Assembly (NCBI GenBank): GCA_037349105.1
Contig: JAYJMM010000120.1
Coordinates: 2,253,001-2,317,000 of the forward strand
Direction of reading: 5' to 3'
DNA length: 64,000 nt
Source of the DNA: Limnomonas spitsbergensis
Lineage: Eukaryota; Chlorophyta; Chlorophyceae; Chlamydomonadales
Position numbers and translations under genes: made by a program
Part shown: positions 23,701 to 35,245 of the stretch, piece by piece
Layout: the number at the start of each line of letters is the position of its first letter
How positions within the stretch are numbered: the first letter of the stretch is position 1
The notes under the pieces: model-generated
Databases searched by the model: none
What the model saw: only the letters and a program-made list of their open reading frames with translations
Told to the model about the DNA's origin: nothing

Positions 23701-26700
23701 CTCTTAAGAGCCTGACGCTATCCCCCTCCCCAGGAGCATTGATTTTAGGGCGAGCCAAATCCCCTTTGGGAGGCCGCCGGGCAGCCACTGGGGACAAAAC
23801 CTTGACAGGCCAACCGCTGGCGGCCTGGGGTTTTATGCTCCAGACCCTCACAGCCGAACGCCAAAATGCAGCCGAATTCTGGCTGAAGCATCCTAACACA
23901 AACCCAGTGCCTGATTTCTTTCATCAGGCACAATTTCATTCATTTACCCATCTACTGCTGCACTGGCCCTGCTCCAGTGTCACGGGGATCTTGTACGGCA
24001 ACGTGCCGGGCACCGACCTGGTTGGCCACGCCTTCTTGCATCACCGCAACGACGCATTGGAGGATGACTGGTCCAACGTGGATCTGGACAGAGGCAGCCT
24101 CGTGCAATTCTGCCGCTACTCGATCACTGCAGGTAGCGCGATATCTGGGATATCTAAAACAAGTACTAGCCACCAGTTTTTGTCTATGTTTTAAGCGGTT
24201 GATACAAATCAAAAAGCAGGCACACAGTGCCTCCTGCCCCTGGTGGTTGTGACAGCGTACATGCATCTTTGGGGTGAGACGGGACTCACCTTCAAAATCT
24301 GCAACAGAGATTTCGTGCTGTCAGTTTTCAAACCACGTTTTTCAGCACAATTTTGTCATGTGTTTTAGTCTGCACACAATCGCATGTCTAGCTATCCTCG
24401 CCCACCAACCTCACCTCTGCAAAGCTCTTAATTTGAAAAAAAAACAATTATCATCCCCTTCAAAAATCAAAATTACAGGCTTATGGCACAACTCGGGGGT
24501 GGGACCAGTTGAAGCCATGGCCCGCGGTGGAGCCTGGCGTCCCGCTAAGCAAATGATGATGATGGGTATGGCAGTATACTACGGGCTGGCCACCGCAACG
24601 TGGGCCACCTGCGGCACGCGGCTGTTCCTCTGCCTTGTCGTCATGCCCTTCCTGGCGAACGTCGGCATTGCCAGCATCATAAACTTCTCCTGGTGAGACC
24701 ACCATCCATAGTCCAGGGTTTGATTTGACATCCATAGTCCAGGGTTTAATTTGACATTTCGATTTACTCCTATATGCCGCACACAAATTAAGCAAACAAC
24801 AAAATGAGGGTGGGGCCACAGCCTCTCTACCTCATCATTTATTTGCGGTGCACAATATACCCAGCTTGCATGCAGTGGCCAGGATGCCACCACTGGGCTG
24901 GCAGCCCAAGCAGCAGGGCCTGATGTACCAGGCCCCCTCAGCCGCATGTCAAGACGTAGCTAGAATGCAGCTGAATTTCGTGAGCAGAAAACAGACGCCA
25001 TACTCTCAACAAAGACTGTCTGACAAACATACCAATATACAGCATATGCTGTTGAAGCCCCAAAGCCTGTTCAGGGGAGTACCGTAGATTTGAGTTGCCT
25101 TCCTTCGGATAAGAAACAACGATTTCTTTTAAAGCTGCCCTCAAAGCAAATTTTGGACCTAAACTCGAGGGGGGGGCAAAAAAAAGGTGGGGACCCCATC
25201 CCCCCCCCCAAAATTGAGCACCCAAGCCTACCACCCACCCACCCACCCGCCTCCGGAACCCATTGAAATTCAAATATCTCAGTCGAAATTCAAAATTACA
25301 GGGCATGTAAGGGGTGTTTTTTGATCAGATCGTCAAGGTGCTTCTACTGGTATATTTCAATTTGTTAGGTGGTGACCATTCATAGCAACGGTCAATTTTG
25401 TTACTGGGCTCAGCCAGGCTACTGAGTACCGACCTATGCTCGCAAGCGATCACAATTCATACCAACAGTCAATTTGGGTACTGAGCTCAGCCAAGCTATT
25501 GACTACCGACTACTTCTAGCTAGCGATCACATGTTTCCAGAAGGCAGATGGCCTGGATGGCGGTGGCAATGCGATGGCATCAGCCTTCATCTTGGCCATG
25601 AGCTCCCTTCGAATCGCGTAATATCGCGGAAGCTACCATGCACGCCCTCCCATTCTGGTGGCGTCTGACGTTTGCAGGGTCAGCGGATTTGAGGACCTTG
25701 CCACAACGACCACAAGTGATCGGTTCATTCATGATCCACCAGACCAACACCACCATGTGCTGCGTATAATTCAGCTCTTTTTAAGGCTGACTCAGCTGGT
25801 TTCGGGGTGTGTCCAATGGGGCCAAACCCTCAGTTTGGGGGGCAGGGGTCATGTGGTATTTCAAGCAACATTTTTGGAAGGAAATGGACTCATGTTGGCA
25901 AGACGAACACAGAGGTGCCGCTGCCAGCCTCAACAGACCTCCAGAAGAAAAGATACGAAGTTGGGAAAATAAAATGAAATATTGGATTTTGGGGGAGACC
26001 ACCCACCCACCCACCCCAACTTTGCCCCCCCATATCTCCCACCCCCCTGGGCCAAAACATATTTTAAAAACAGCTATGGAACGCTCTCGTTAAGCTCTAC
26101 AAAAAAGGGGGATGGGGTCGATTTTTTTTTGCCCCCCCCTCGCCTAAACTCTTAATTTCTGACTGAAAACTGGCATCGGCAATCAATAATCAGCATATTC
26201 ATGGATCCCTCAACCCCGAGCAACATTTATTATGAGGGAAGGCAACGCAAATCTACGGTAGAGTGAGGACTTTAAGTGTGTTTCAAGATTTCACATTCCT
26301 TGGTATTTCTCTCTTCAGCTGAAGAAACCCGCTGTATGTTGGATGGTTACGGTACAATGACATACGCCTTGCATCAGCCGACAGGAGAACCCCGTGCACC
26401 TCATTCCATGCATTGTGTGCAATAAACATGGACATGACAGTATCACACCTGCCGTCCCCCCGTCTCATCATCCGTATGGCACCCTTCAATGCTCCCTACG
26501 CATGCAGGCACCTGTTTGCCGATCCAGGGCACCCCGAGAACTTCTCTGCCGCCACCATCACCATCCTGGACTGGCCTGGCGATGTAGGTGCAACAAAAGA
26601 GAAATGGCACGCAAAGGAATAGCATGTGTAAGGGAATAATGTCATGCAATGTTGAATACGGCCGTGCGGGCTTGTGTGTATGGCAGGCCCATGCAGTCCC

Positions 26701-28178
26701 CATGCACGATGATCTTCCAGTGCACCTTGAACCACTGATGCAGCATGCTTTACCGCTTTCTATCCACAAACGTTTAGGTAGTAAACCCATCTAACGAGCT
26801 TCTGCCGGTTTCAAATCCCCCGTTGCTTCACCGAGACCATCTTGTGGTTTGCGGGCTCAGCACCCAAACGCTTACTGACACGCCCTTTGGACTACTTCGC
26901 AAATCTGGAAATCTGAAAGCAAAATCCCCCATCCCCCCTCAACTCCTCCCGAAATGACCAGCTTTTCGCTGAGGGTTTTCACCTGACCCATCACCTGCAT
27001 CCTGCTGCCCACTTCTCGGACGTGGCTGGCATCTTTGCAAAGGTCAGTTTCATCTGCTTGCTTGGTTCTATAGCAGCTTAGGCATCCAGACATGGGCATC
27101 TGACACAATTGCACGTCAAGCACTCAGGTATATGGTGTGGCATATTCAACCCTTAGCTGCATAGTTTCCTCTCAAGCACAAAAACTTTCAGGCTCTTCTA
27201 GGGGCACGGATGAAAGAATCTTCCCATTTCGGCTGAGGCATGGGTTGTGGAATTGGTTGTGGCTACCATCCCCTATTCCCCTCTCCAAGCAATATCTCAT
27301 CGATCCTTGAAGGGAAGGGGAGAATTTTGTGCAAGCCAGTCAGATAAGGCCATGACACCAGCAGGCCATGCAGTACATGCAGCCGAGGCCAACAGACCTG
27401 GCCACGTAGACGAGGGAATGATCGCTGTCTTGTGATTCCTTCATGAAAATACAAGCATGAGAAAGTAAACCAATCTACCTGTTTCATCCTTGAAGCGAAG
27501 CAACACGCAACTTATGTTTTCAGTGATGTGCAAATTCTGTCAAAAAAAAGAAAACGCAAACAAGTGCGTGGACAAAGGAAGCCGCCCATTTCGTAAATTT
27601 TGTCATACATGAATGTCCACGCCTTCCTTCAATTCAGGAATGAGTTTTGTTTTCAGCGCATAGGGCATAGGGCACCAAGATTCTTCTTCTCTGCACAAAT
27701 GCAGGAAGAAGCAGATCTGCGCGCTGCCGGCGCCGTGATCCTGACCCGCGGCGACCCCATTCAAATCTGGGCGCTGGCCATGCTACACCAGTGGGGTGCG
27801 CTGGCTGACAGGCTGGCATCACACCCAGCATCCCACGAGCAGACTGCTCAGCAGGACAACCAGCGCCCCGAAACCGCACGCTTTTCGAGCGACACTCAAG
27901 AGGGTGACCAGGGCCCCAAAACCAGATCCCAGAGGCTGTGGCAAAAGAGCAGTGACAGCAGCATGGATTGGATCGCGAAGGTCGGAGTGACCGCTGGTGC
28001 AGAGCCTGGTGCAGAGCAGGGGGCAACTGATGTTCTCACGCAGGATGGAGCAGCAGCGGTAGGAGGGTTTGCTTCGTCCGGGATTCTTGGCGCAACGGAC
28101 AAAGAAAGGAGGGTAGCTGCTATTGCGTTTGTACGTTCTCGCCTGCAGCCTACGCTGCATCCACCCTCGAGGACGTAG
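20730..28178 (+). CDS. membrane fatty-acid-desaturase-like protein (~499 aa, 8 exons)
   Basis: Exons: 20730-20926, 21402-21621, 22356-22438, 23978-24132, 24479-24692, 26508-26583, 26962-27042, 27705-28178; all GT..AG, total divisible by three. The protein has hydrophobic segments near residues 25-55, 80-112 and 268-288 and His clusters typical of di-iron membrane desaturases: HVECHRK (140-146), GHAFLHHRND (183-192), HLFADP (291-296) and EGFHLTHHLHP (319-329). The last resembles the QHxFxDP...GYHxxHH end of the FA_desaturase family. It probably acts in the ER or plastid envelope on an acyl lipid; regiospecificity cannot be read from sequence. The 157-residue C-terminal exon is polar, Gln/Ala-rich and unlike the family. 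Exon 6 could start upstream at 26385 in the same phase; I chose 26508 because it places HLFADP directly after the membrane helix. Introns carry three resolved mobile elements. Confidence 0.8.
21830..21985 (+). repeat. dispersed repeat R1, copy in desaturase intron 2
   Basis: Contains GCCTGGTGCAACAAGCCCTG, CTGCTTGGG, GCGGTCAAG and an end block GGTTGTGCGGTGCGCCGTAA followed by ATAAA. It closely matches the copy at 45805-45955. Confidence 0.7.
22504..23099. mobile_element. 596-bp TIR element with TA target duplication
   Basis: Left end CCGTAGTATCAGTCAATTTT and right end, read in reverse, CCGTAGTATCAGTCCGATTT form inverted repeats of ~26 bp, flanked by TA on both sides (22502-22503 and 23100-23101). 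Inside are several direct GGTTCGTTTTT motifs. No transposase is visible. TA duplication suggests a Tc1/mariner-type non-autonomous element. It lies in desaturase intron 3. Confidence 0.85.
24703..24754 (+). repeat. 26-bp tandem duplication just after desaturase exon 5
   Basis: Two copies of a unit starting CATCCATAGTCCAGGGTTT begin 11 bases after the exon 5 donor. They differ at one position. Confidence 0.85.
25082..26258. mobile_element. TA-flanked MITE, copy 1, split by a nested hAT-like MITE
   Basis: Left end CCGTAGATTTGAGTTGCC and right end GGCAACGCAAATCTACGG are inverted repeats flanked by TA (25080-25081, 26259-26260). Removing the nested element at 25166-26142 with one 8-bp duplication leaves ~192 bp, matching the intact relative at 55693-55883 (191 bp). 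This gives a clear relative age: this MITE first, the hAT-like element second. Confidence 0.88.
25166..26142. mobile_element. hAT-like MITE, copy 2 (977 bp)
   Basis: Inverted ends CGAGGGGGGGGCAAAA and TTTTGCCCCCCCCTCG are flanked by the 8-bp duplication CCTAAACT (25158-25165 and 26143-26150). The interior matches the element at 11717-12587, with small indels. It is non-coding and nested in an older TA-flanked MITE in desaturase intron 5. Confidence 0.92.
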
Positions 28179-28578
28179 TCCTGGCGAGGTACCAGCGATG
28201 TACAGGCTAGCCGCCAGTAGCCGACGGCTACAGCTGGCTGCTGTATCAAGGACTGCAAGTTGAGCAAGTCTGAAATCCTGGGGACTTACAGGCTCTCCCT
28301 TTTTTTTATGCATCCCTTAGCACTGCCCGTAAGCCGTAAGGAATGCCTCATGAGCCACGTCTCTCTTTCTATCCCTACGGTACTGGTATTGGAGTGGAGA
28401 GTAAGGATTTTCTCTCTTTGTTTGTTGCTTTCTTATGAATCATGGTGTCCCTATTTTTTATGTCCATTCGTTGCTCCCAGTTGCTCTTTTGCGTAGGACA
28501 GCCAAGCCCACAGCCCAATAACTTAAACCTTGTACCAGTATGGCAGTATAGGGAGAGTGGCATAAGGGTCATAGCCTT

Positions 28579-28660
28579 GTAGGGGCTACCACCCCAAAGC
28601 TACTATCCCATATAAGGGTCGTAGGGGCTACCACCCCAAAGCTACTATCCCATGTAGGGG
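28579..28660 (+). repeat. 42-bp tandem duplication
   Basis: Two adjacent copies share GGGGCTACCACCCCAAAGCT and CTATCCCAT and differ by a few bases at the 3' end. Confidence 0.85.
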
Positions 28661-29157
28661 TATCAGGAAGCGCGTGTCCTTATTGTGTGATCCAAGTGTG
28701 GGACGGTGGTGCAGCCTGTGGGGAGGGCTCTCAATGAGCAAAGTACTACCCCGTTATACCGGTAGGGGGGGAGAAGCTAGTGGGCGACTTCCTCAATGCC
28801 ACTATCCTGTTTAGGGGTACGGTATTAAGGGACTTCGTCTTACTTTGGGGGAGGATGGAGCGGCCTTTATCAGTTGTACCAGAACAGGCATGGGTGGAAG
28901 GCTCTGGCTTTTGTGGAGCACCTGGTTGACATCATTGAGCCATTGAGGGTTATTTTCTTGAGGAGCTGGGAAATTGGTTTTATTTTCTTTGGGGGGGTGG
29001 GGAGTCTTTTCCTTGTTGCTCCCCTTGTTCAGGGCTTGCCTCTACAAGCAAGGGCTAGGAACCTTCGCACTGCCTGTCCTTTCTTGGGGGGGGAGGTGAG
29101 AGAGAATTTTTTTCCCTTTCTTCCCTTTCCCCTCTTAACTTTCCTTCTCTCAATTTC

Positions 29158-29222
29158 ACTGTTGGGCGTCCACGTGGCCAACCTTTTTCAGCAGGGACAA
29201 GAGGTGCAACGTCATCGACCTA
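29158..29222 (+). repeat. dispersed repeat R2, copy
   Basis: Matches the R2 pattern: TTGGGCG.CC.CGTGGCC, CCTTTTTCAGCAGGG, AGAGGTGCAACGTCAT. A pyrimidine-rich tract precedes it, as in the copies at 31.4 and 31.8 kb. Confidence 0.7.
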
Positions 29223-30328
29223 GAGGATGATAGGCTATTAGGCTGTTGCTGCTGGCTGTGGCTACATTTGTGTGGGTTGTGGTGGATGATAGTGTGTACA
29301 CATACCCGTTGTAACAAACTAAGAAATGATGGGAACTTCGATGCGGTGTGAATTTGGCCATATACTGGTAGCCGGGGGCGAGAAAGACCAGTGCGGGACT
29401 TCTCCCCCATGAGGAAGCCGTTCCTGGGCGAACTCAGCTGAAGGCATTTCCAGAAGCCTCACTAGTGGAAAAAAAGACATGCTTCTCCCCCCTGCCAGGC
29501 CTTGCCCCTTCCCTGCAGAGAAGAGGTCCTGGCACTCCCAACCCGCAATGTGTGCTACCACGAACCATTGGTGCCCTTCCTGGGCACCTGCTGCGATGAT
29601 CGCAGTGCGATCACGTGCTCGCGCATGATGATCGGGTGCTGGCACGTGATGGCAAACACCGATTGATGTATTGACCCGAACGCCCCCTGAATTGCTGCCA
29701 TAGGGAGCAGCTGGGGGCACCTCTCCCTGCTGCCGACCCCCTATTTCCGCATCCTTATGTTCACATCGTCATCATTGGATCTTCTGGATTTTTTTGTACA
29801 CAGTCAAATAAAGACATCAGCCACCTCTTTCCTGTCCATGGTTTTCTACCTCTCCGTGTCCCTCCTCTTCTATCTGTAACAGTTTCAGTTCACACTTTTC
29901 TCTGGCTACACTCCACAAATGGCCGGCCGGCCGCCCAACCTTACATTGCTGTTCACACTGTCCAGTCTGCCTATTCCATCCTTCTTCTCCGACGACCTTT
30001 CCCTGAAAATAGTCCGTCCGACCGCCAACTTGCATGCATCCCTGCCCACGATCCTGTTCTTCCTCGCCCGTATTTGATTGCAAATTATCGGCAGTGATTC
30101 CAAGACCATCTTGGTTGCAATCCTAGGCCATCTAGGGTGCGTTCCTACAGGGGTTTCCCTGGTTTCTACGAGGGCCAATTGCGACGATTGGGAATTCGGA
30201 AGTGACAGGTCAGCAATTGGGGCGTGGCGGGCGGACAATCATGCAGCTCAATTGCAACAATCGGACTCGTTTCCCCCGTTGCAGGCCATCGCAGCTGGCC
30301 CATGTGAAATCCGTTAAAAAAATTCTCT

Positions 30329-30544
30329 ATGAAGGTTTCCACGTCTTCTGAGGCAGCATTGGCCGCTCTGTCGTCACCCACGCATGGACAGCACACTCTC
30401 CTATTTTTCTTCTCTCGCTCATGCGAGCTGTGCAAGTCCCTCGAATCGCACATGAAAAGCGGTAACATTGGAGAGAGCGACCTCCCCTGGCTCAGTGTCG
30501 CTCCCGTAGACAGTGAGGACCAGCAGGCGACATGGGCCCCCGAG
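30329..30544 (+). CDS. thioredoxin-like exon (5' fragment, 72 aa)
   Basis: The ATG at 30329 opens a frame encoding a hydrophobic beta strand and a CxxC site, LLFFFSRSCELCKSLE, followed by WLSVAPVDSEDQ and WAPE at a donor GAG|GTGCGT. The layout (strand, CxxC, helix, strand with a conserved Asp) is that of a thioredoxin fold, and SRSCELC replaces the usual WCGPC. A stop codon lies 15 bases upstream in frame, supporting this start. The cis-Pro half of the fold should follow in the next exon; I could not find it before 32 kb, where R2 repeats accumulate. It may be a truncated gene or one with a long repeat-filled intron. Confidence 0.5.
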
Positions 30545-31140
30545 GTGCGTCTGAAGGCTTTCAAATGGGAAGGAATGAACAAATAGAACGTTGTGGCGTC
30601 CAGGCTAAAGGATAGGAAGCTGCAAATGCGACTTGCTCCATGCCTGAGCCCTTAGGGGTACCGTATATGAGGGTTTCAGGGAGCTTTGAGGCTTTGTCGA
30701 ATTGTCGGGGCCCAAACCGCAACCGTGATTTCTGGATTTCTGTAGGACTGGGAGATCAGATCTAGTAGCTCCGCTTCTTGTTACATTTTCCAATATAGGC
30801 AGCATGAGGCACCTTGGTGACGTCTCGCAAAAAGGGGGGGGGGTACCAGTAGAAGTGAACGCTGGTAGGCATAATTCTCCTACTGAGTCATAATAGATGA
30901 CAAGCTTCACAGAGCCATTCGGATTGGACTTGATCTGATTCAGCCAGCTTTGTGATGTAATTTCTTGTGCTAGCTAGCATAGTTTATTTTAGTGTACTCC
31001 AGAGTACCATTGAGGGGCTGCTAGGGGATAAGCCTTGCCCGGCCTGTGTCAAGTGGCCCAAGCAACAAGATTTGCAGGCTTGCAGCATTAAGCCCTGCTG
31101 GCTGTCGGCCAGGTTTGAGTTGAAATTAAGCTGAAGTGCC

Positions 31141-31210
31141 CTGAATGAACCGGACAAGCTGCCGAGCCTTTTTGAGCAGGGCCCAGAGGTGTCATGTCAT
31201 TGACTTTAGA
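31141..31210 (+). repeat. dispersed repeat R2, copy
   Basis: Carries GCCGAGCCTTTTTGAGCAGG, GCCCAGAGGTGTCATGTCAT and TGACTTTAG in R2 order. Confidence 0.75.
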
Positions 31211-31390
31211 ATTGAGATCACACGTCATGCAGCTTGAAATGGTAGATATCATGAAGGTAGACGTTTCAGAGGCCAAGACTTCCTTTGACTGACCCTCCTT
31301 CCCAGCCATAGGTGTGTCTCTTGACTCTATTTCCCTTCTTTCTTTCTTTCTGGCCAAATTCTTTTATTCTTTTTGTCTCTCCTCCCAACT

Positions 31391-31456
31391 AATAGTTGGG
31401 CGCCTGTGTGGCGGAGCCTTTTCAGGGCCCAGAGATGTAGCGTCATTAACATATCA
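31391..31456 (+). repeat. dispersed repeat R2, copy
   Basis: Carries AGTTGGGCGCCTGTGTGGCG, GAGCCTTTTCAGGGCCCAGA and a GATGTAGCGTCATTAAC end, preceded by a TTCTTTCTTTC tract. Confidence 0.75.
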
Positions 31457-31803
31457 TGCAAACTTGAAATATGCATAGCTGCTAGGCTCAGCGATACCAC
31501 GAGCACTTAAGCTTCTTAGTTAAGACAGACACTCGGGGTGTGGGGTATGTACCCCGATAGCCCCAGAGGGAATTGTTACAATTTTCAGGAAGTGTTGTAT
31601 CCCCAGCCCTGGGAGCCCTGAAAGAGTCTGGCAGAGGCTAGTGTTTATGTTAAGCATGCGCCAGTTTACCTTCAATGAGAGGCAGCTGGGCCGCCACCAC
31701 TGGACCGATGTGGACCAAGCTTGCACAGGTATATGGCCAGTGGCTCCAGCAGCAGAGCCGTGATATAGGTAGCTTGTGGCTTCAGCACCCCATGCCCCCT
31801 TTA

Positions 31804-31866
31804 GTAGTTAGGCGCCCACGCGACCGAGCCTGTTCGAGCAGGGCCCAGAGGTGTAACGTCATTGAT
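31804..31866 (+). repeat. dispersed repeat R2, copy
   Basis: Carries AGTTAGGCGCCCACGCGACC, GAGCCTGTTCGAGCAGGGCC and CAGAGGTGTAACGTCATTGA; the clearest full R2 copy in the window. Confidence 0.8.
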
Positions 31867-32181
31867 CCCCTGCCTTTGGGGGACATGGTCCAGTGGGACA
31901 ATATTGGTGGCATCCATACCCCAAGGTTGAGGGATCAAAACCACCTCACAATCTACTCTCTCCCCTTTCTAGATCGCCAGGTTCCATGTTCCTGCCCCCC
32001 TCACATAGGAGGGGGGCATGGCTGCACCATGGTCCTGGCTGTGTATGGTAGCTGGAATTGAGGCTAGTCATACCCTGCCAGCCCCACGCCGCCAAGAGTT
32101 CAAAGCATGGCTCAGCGGTATGCACCAGTCTACTCCCCCAGCCTATACTGAGCACTGGCAGAGGCCGTGATGGCTTTTGTC

Positions 32182-33135
32182 TCAGGGGCTCTTTTCCAAT
32201 CCCACCTCATCCACCACCACACGCAGCTTCTCATACAAGTACAAATGCCGGTCAGGATCAACTTGGCTGTTGCGCGCTGTCAAGTAGTTCCCCGGCGCTC
32301 GCAGCAGCCGGCGGACGCATTCCTGGTAGTTGCGGGCGCCCAATTCACGGTCCCCTCGGCCGGAGATGGTGCGCCACTGGCTGTTGGCGGCTAGGTACAG
32401 CGGCGTCCACCCACACTCGTCCACCTGTCACGACGCATGGGTGCACCACACGTTTGTGTGGCTTGTACTGTTTTGTCGGCTTGGGAATCTACTTAGATCC
32501 TGGTACTTAGAGAACACCTGGCACACTCCAGGCATTCTTTATTTTCTTAATGGGGTGATACACCTGGTCAGAGGTTCTCATGCGGAAACATGCAGGGGGG
32601 GAAAGGCTTATGACGTTACACTTCTGGGCTCTGCTGGCCTGCTCAACAGGCTCGGCGGAACAGGCGCCTAACTGGCTGGTTGGGAGGAAAGGAAAGGTGT
32701 GATGCATGCATGCATGTGTGGGAAGGGGTCCAGGAGAACAATTAAGGATCCACCTTTTCCAACCAGATTGTCAGAATCCCGTTGCTTCAAGGCCACTTGG
32801 AGTGAGAAAGACGTGCGGGGCCATCATTTTGAGGGGCAAGATTCATTCACTGTGATGCCGTGTAATTATGCGCCATTATGAGATGTGATCATGCCACTCG
32901 GACGACAGGATCTATATATGTGTGCGAGCGCGCTACATGCAGGTTGATGTGCCATTAGGGTCTATTCAGGGGGGGTCGGGGGAGATTTAATTGCAGGCGT
33001 CGCGCATAGCTTAACCTAGTGTGGGTCATACAAAGGAACCTCACCTCGTTGATGTCTATGCCAGGAGCATCTAGCAGTGCCACGACACAGTCCAGAAGGC
33101 CATAGGTGCAGGCTGCATGGAGTGTTGTGCCCATC
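32182..33135 (-). CDS. ankyrin-repeat protein, 3' fragment (two exons)
   Basis: Exon 33045-33135 encodes MGTTLHAACTYGLLDCVVAL and ends DINE at donor GTGAGG; exon 32182-32424 continues in frame with VDECGWTPLYLAANSQW and runs to a stop. TTLHAACxxGxxDCVxxLLD and GWTPLYLAA are ankyrin repeat signatures. The second exon's insert (RTISGRGDRELGARN) breaks the canonical 33-residue spacing, and the last ~40 residues resemble no ankyrin unit. A good acceptor precedes 33135, so upstream exons are needed, but the next 2 kb on this strand is a decayed gag-like ORF. The gene is therefore either interrupted by that insertion or a 5'-truncated remnant. Confidence 0.65.
32606..32676 (-). repeat. dispersed repeat R2, minus-strand copy
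   Basis: Reverse-oriented R2: on the plus strand it reads TGACGTTACACTTCTGGGCT, then CTCAACAGGCTCGGC and GGCGCCTAACTGGC, the complement of the R2 block order. Confidence 0.75.
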
Positions 33136-33324
33136 CTGCGAGCAGTGCAAACGAAAAGGAGCGACGTGGTCATTCTTCACATATGGCATTGATGGTTTGA
33201 TACGTTGTACCCTGAAGCCCCTTATGCCCCCATTATGTAGACACCGTCCTCAGAAACCACTCTGAAATGCCTCAATGGGAGGCCTGCCTGGGCGCCCCTG
33301 ACTCGTGGGTACCGCCTCTACTAC

Positions 33325-35245
33325 CTAACTGTGGCGACTTCTCCTCTTTGACCTCTCGCCTGCCCTGGCCGCCCTGGACCGCAAAAACTCTGCGATATGG
33401 TCCGTTCGGCCCTCCTGGCCGTTGTTTTCTTTATCCTCCACGATCCGCAGCATTGCACATGACTCCTGCCTGCTTACTCTGTGCGGTTCTGAGCTTTGCT
33501 CCGCCATCCTGGCCAGAGACAGTGTGGTCAACCTTAGCTGCTCGCTGGCTGCTGGGCTTCTTGGCCTGGGCCTACTCCCCTCGGATCGTCGCTGGTCCCT
33601 GAGGCTAGGCTCACTGCCTGTCTCCTGGCGCTCATACATGGCTTGGCTTGTAGCCGGCTCCGCTCTGCTTGCCTGTTCTTGCCACCTTCTGTACTCTCTG
33701 AGGTCGTCTGGCTCTTGCCTTGCCACCTCGAATCCGTCCCAGCCATGGGGATCATCTTGCTCCTCCTCGGATTCGGGCTCCTCCTGATCACCCACCACAC
33801 TGGTGCACCACTCGTCTGCGAAGGCCTTGACCGCATGCATGGGCCGCCTCTTCTCCTGTCGTACCCTTGGACACTCTTCCAAGGGCTGCCAGCAGCGTCG
33901 CTCTGTCTTGCCCCGGGTGTGGGATCCCCATCATTGCTTTTGTCGCCCACCCAGTCAGGTGGTGGTTCATGAACTCCTCAATGGCCCTTGCCTGGTCGCT
34001 GAGGTGGGCTAAATACCTGGAGCACACATGCTTCTACAGGCTTGCAGCCCAATGCATGATCCCTTTCCACCTGATCGGCTGCGGCTCTGCCTCCATCTGC
34101 TCTTCCGAATCCACCAGCCTTGTGGTCCCCGAGTATCCTGTCTCCAAGGGTCCTTCCTCCCGGTCTCTGGGCACGGGTGCCCACGCTGGGTTATTGAAGA
34201 ATCCATACAGGCTGCCTCCCTGGCTGCTGCGCCTCCTGGCTCCGCCCCTGGGTCCGTCTCTGGATCCTTGCTCAGGCCCGCCTGCGCTGGGAGGGAACCT
34301 GGACATGGGTGTGCCGTACACCGTGGCTCCCACTTCCTCCTTTGCTGGGATACGGCGCGGCATTGCCTGCTTGCGCTGGTGTAACCCTGTCCTTGGCGGC
34401 TGCCCAACTGGCGCCTGCGTCTCCTCTCTGGGGTTTGTTTGCTCCTCCTCGGAGACCTGGTCGGCCCACGGCTTTCCCACTGGCACCGTCGGCCCCTTCT
34501 GAGTCCGCGATTCGCTGCACCCCTGCGCGGCCTGCTGGGTCACCTCCGGCCTGGCTACCTCTCTTTCCAGCCTGACCGCTGCGTGCTCAAGCCTGGGACC
34601 AACTGGGTCCATCTCGACGGTCAGCGTGCTGTACTTCGCCTCTCCGCATTTTGCGGCTCCCTCTGGGGCCGTGGGGTCTCCTGCCCCTAGATCTCCTCGA
34701 TCAGGCTCGGTTTTAATTCGTTGCGCAGTTCCTGCCCCTCTGGGCAGGCCTTGCGTCGGTGCGCCCTCAGGACCATTGTTCCTATCTGCGCCACTTGGCT
34801 GCGACACTTCAGAGGCAGGGTCCAAGGCCAGCTCAGGGGTTCCTCCCCCGAGCACCAGCCACTGCTCCGATTCCCGGCCCTGCCGTGGAATATCGGGCAC
34901 TGGGCCGCCTCGACCGATCCCTCTGCGCGTCACCTCCACTTCCACTGTGCCGTTGGCCAGCCCTATGTCCTCCTTGGACAAGGCCTGGTCGACCCTGAGC
35001 CCCTTGCGCCCCCACGCCGTCGGGTCCTCATTCCCTGACAGCCCTAGGGAGATCCGTATTGCCTCCTCGGCAATCACAGCATCACTGGGCGTGACCGGAT
35101 CTCCCACTGGTTCCAAACCTCTCACCATACCATTGCGCCTGGACGCCTCTGCGTGCTGGTGGCGGTCTGGATCTAAAACTGATCCCTGCATTTTTACTGG
35201 ATCTCCGATCCACCTAGCCCGTTTGCCTGTGCTGGCACACAGCAA
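33325..35245 (-). mobile_element. decayed gag-like open frame
   Basis: A 403-codon frame (35245 down to 34034) ends at one TAG, after which the same frame continues for 79 codons (to 33788). A third segment (33882-33325) follows in another frame. The protein is highly charged, Gly/Pro/Glu/Arg-rich and lacks zinc knuckles. The segment IEEFMNHHLTGWATKAMMG looks helical and gag-like. I found no protease, integrase or LTRs. Its position between an ankyrin fragment and a LINE fragment supports a transposon origin, but this is inference; a host disordered protein is the alternative. Confidence 0.35.

Larger units (their letters stand above)
28179..30328. other. intergenic, repeat-containing, no gene recognised
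   Basis: Holds a 42-bp tandem duplication at 28579-28660 (unit starts GTAGGGGCTACCACCCCAAA), an R2 repeat at 29158-29222 and several G or T runs. Open frames on either strand show no recognisable domain or convincing splice structure. Confidence 0.45.
30545..32181. other. repeat-rich stretch without a recognised gene
   Basis: Contains three plus-strand R2 copies (31141-31210, 31391-31456, 31804-31866) and a possible weak minus-oriented R1 fragment near 31075-31135. No coding exon could be supported. Confidence 0.45.

Noticed and set aside
26385..26507. A longer exon 6 of the desaturase gene
   Set aside because: Phase is allowed, but the added residues (RTPCTSFHALCA...) separate the helix from HLFADP, unlike the family; kept as an alternative only.
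29319..29720. A 133-codon minus-strand frame
   Set aside because: No recognisable domain or splice context; compositionally like random sequence.
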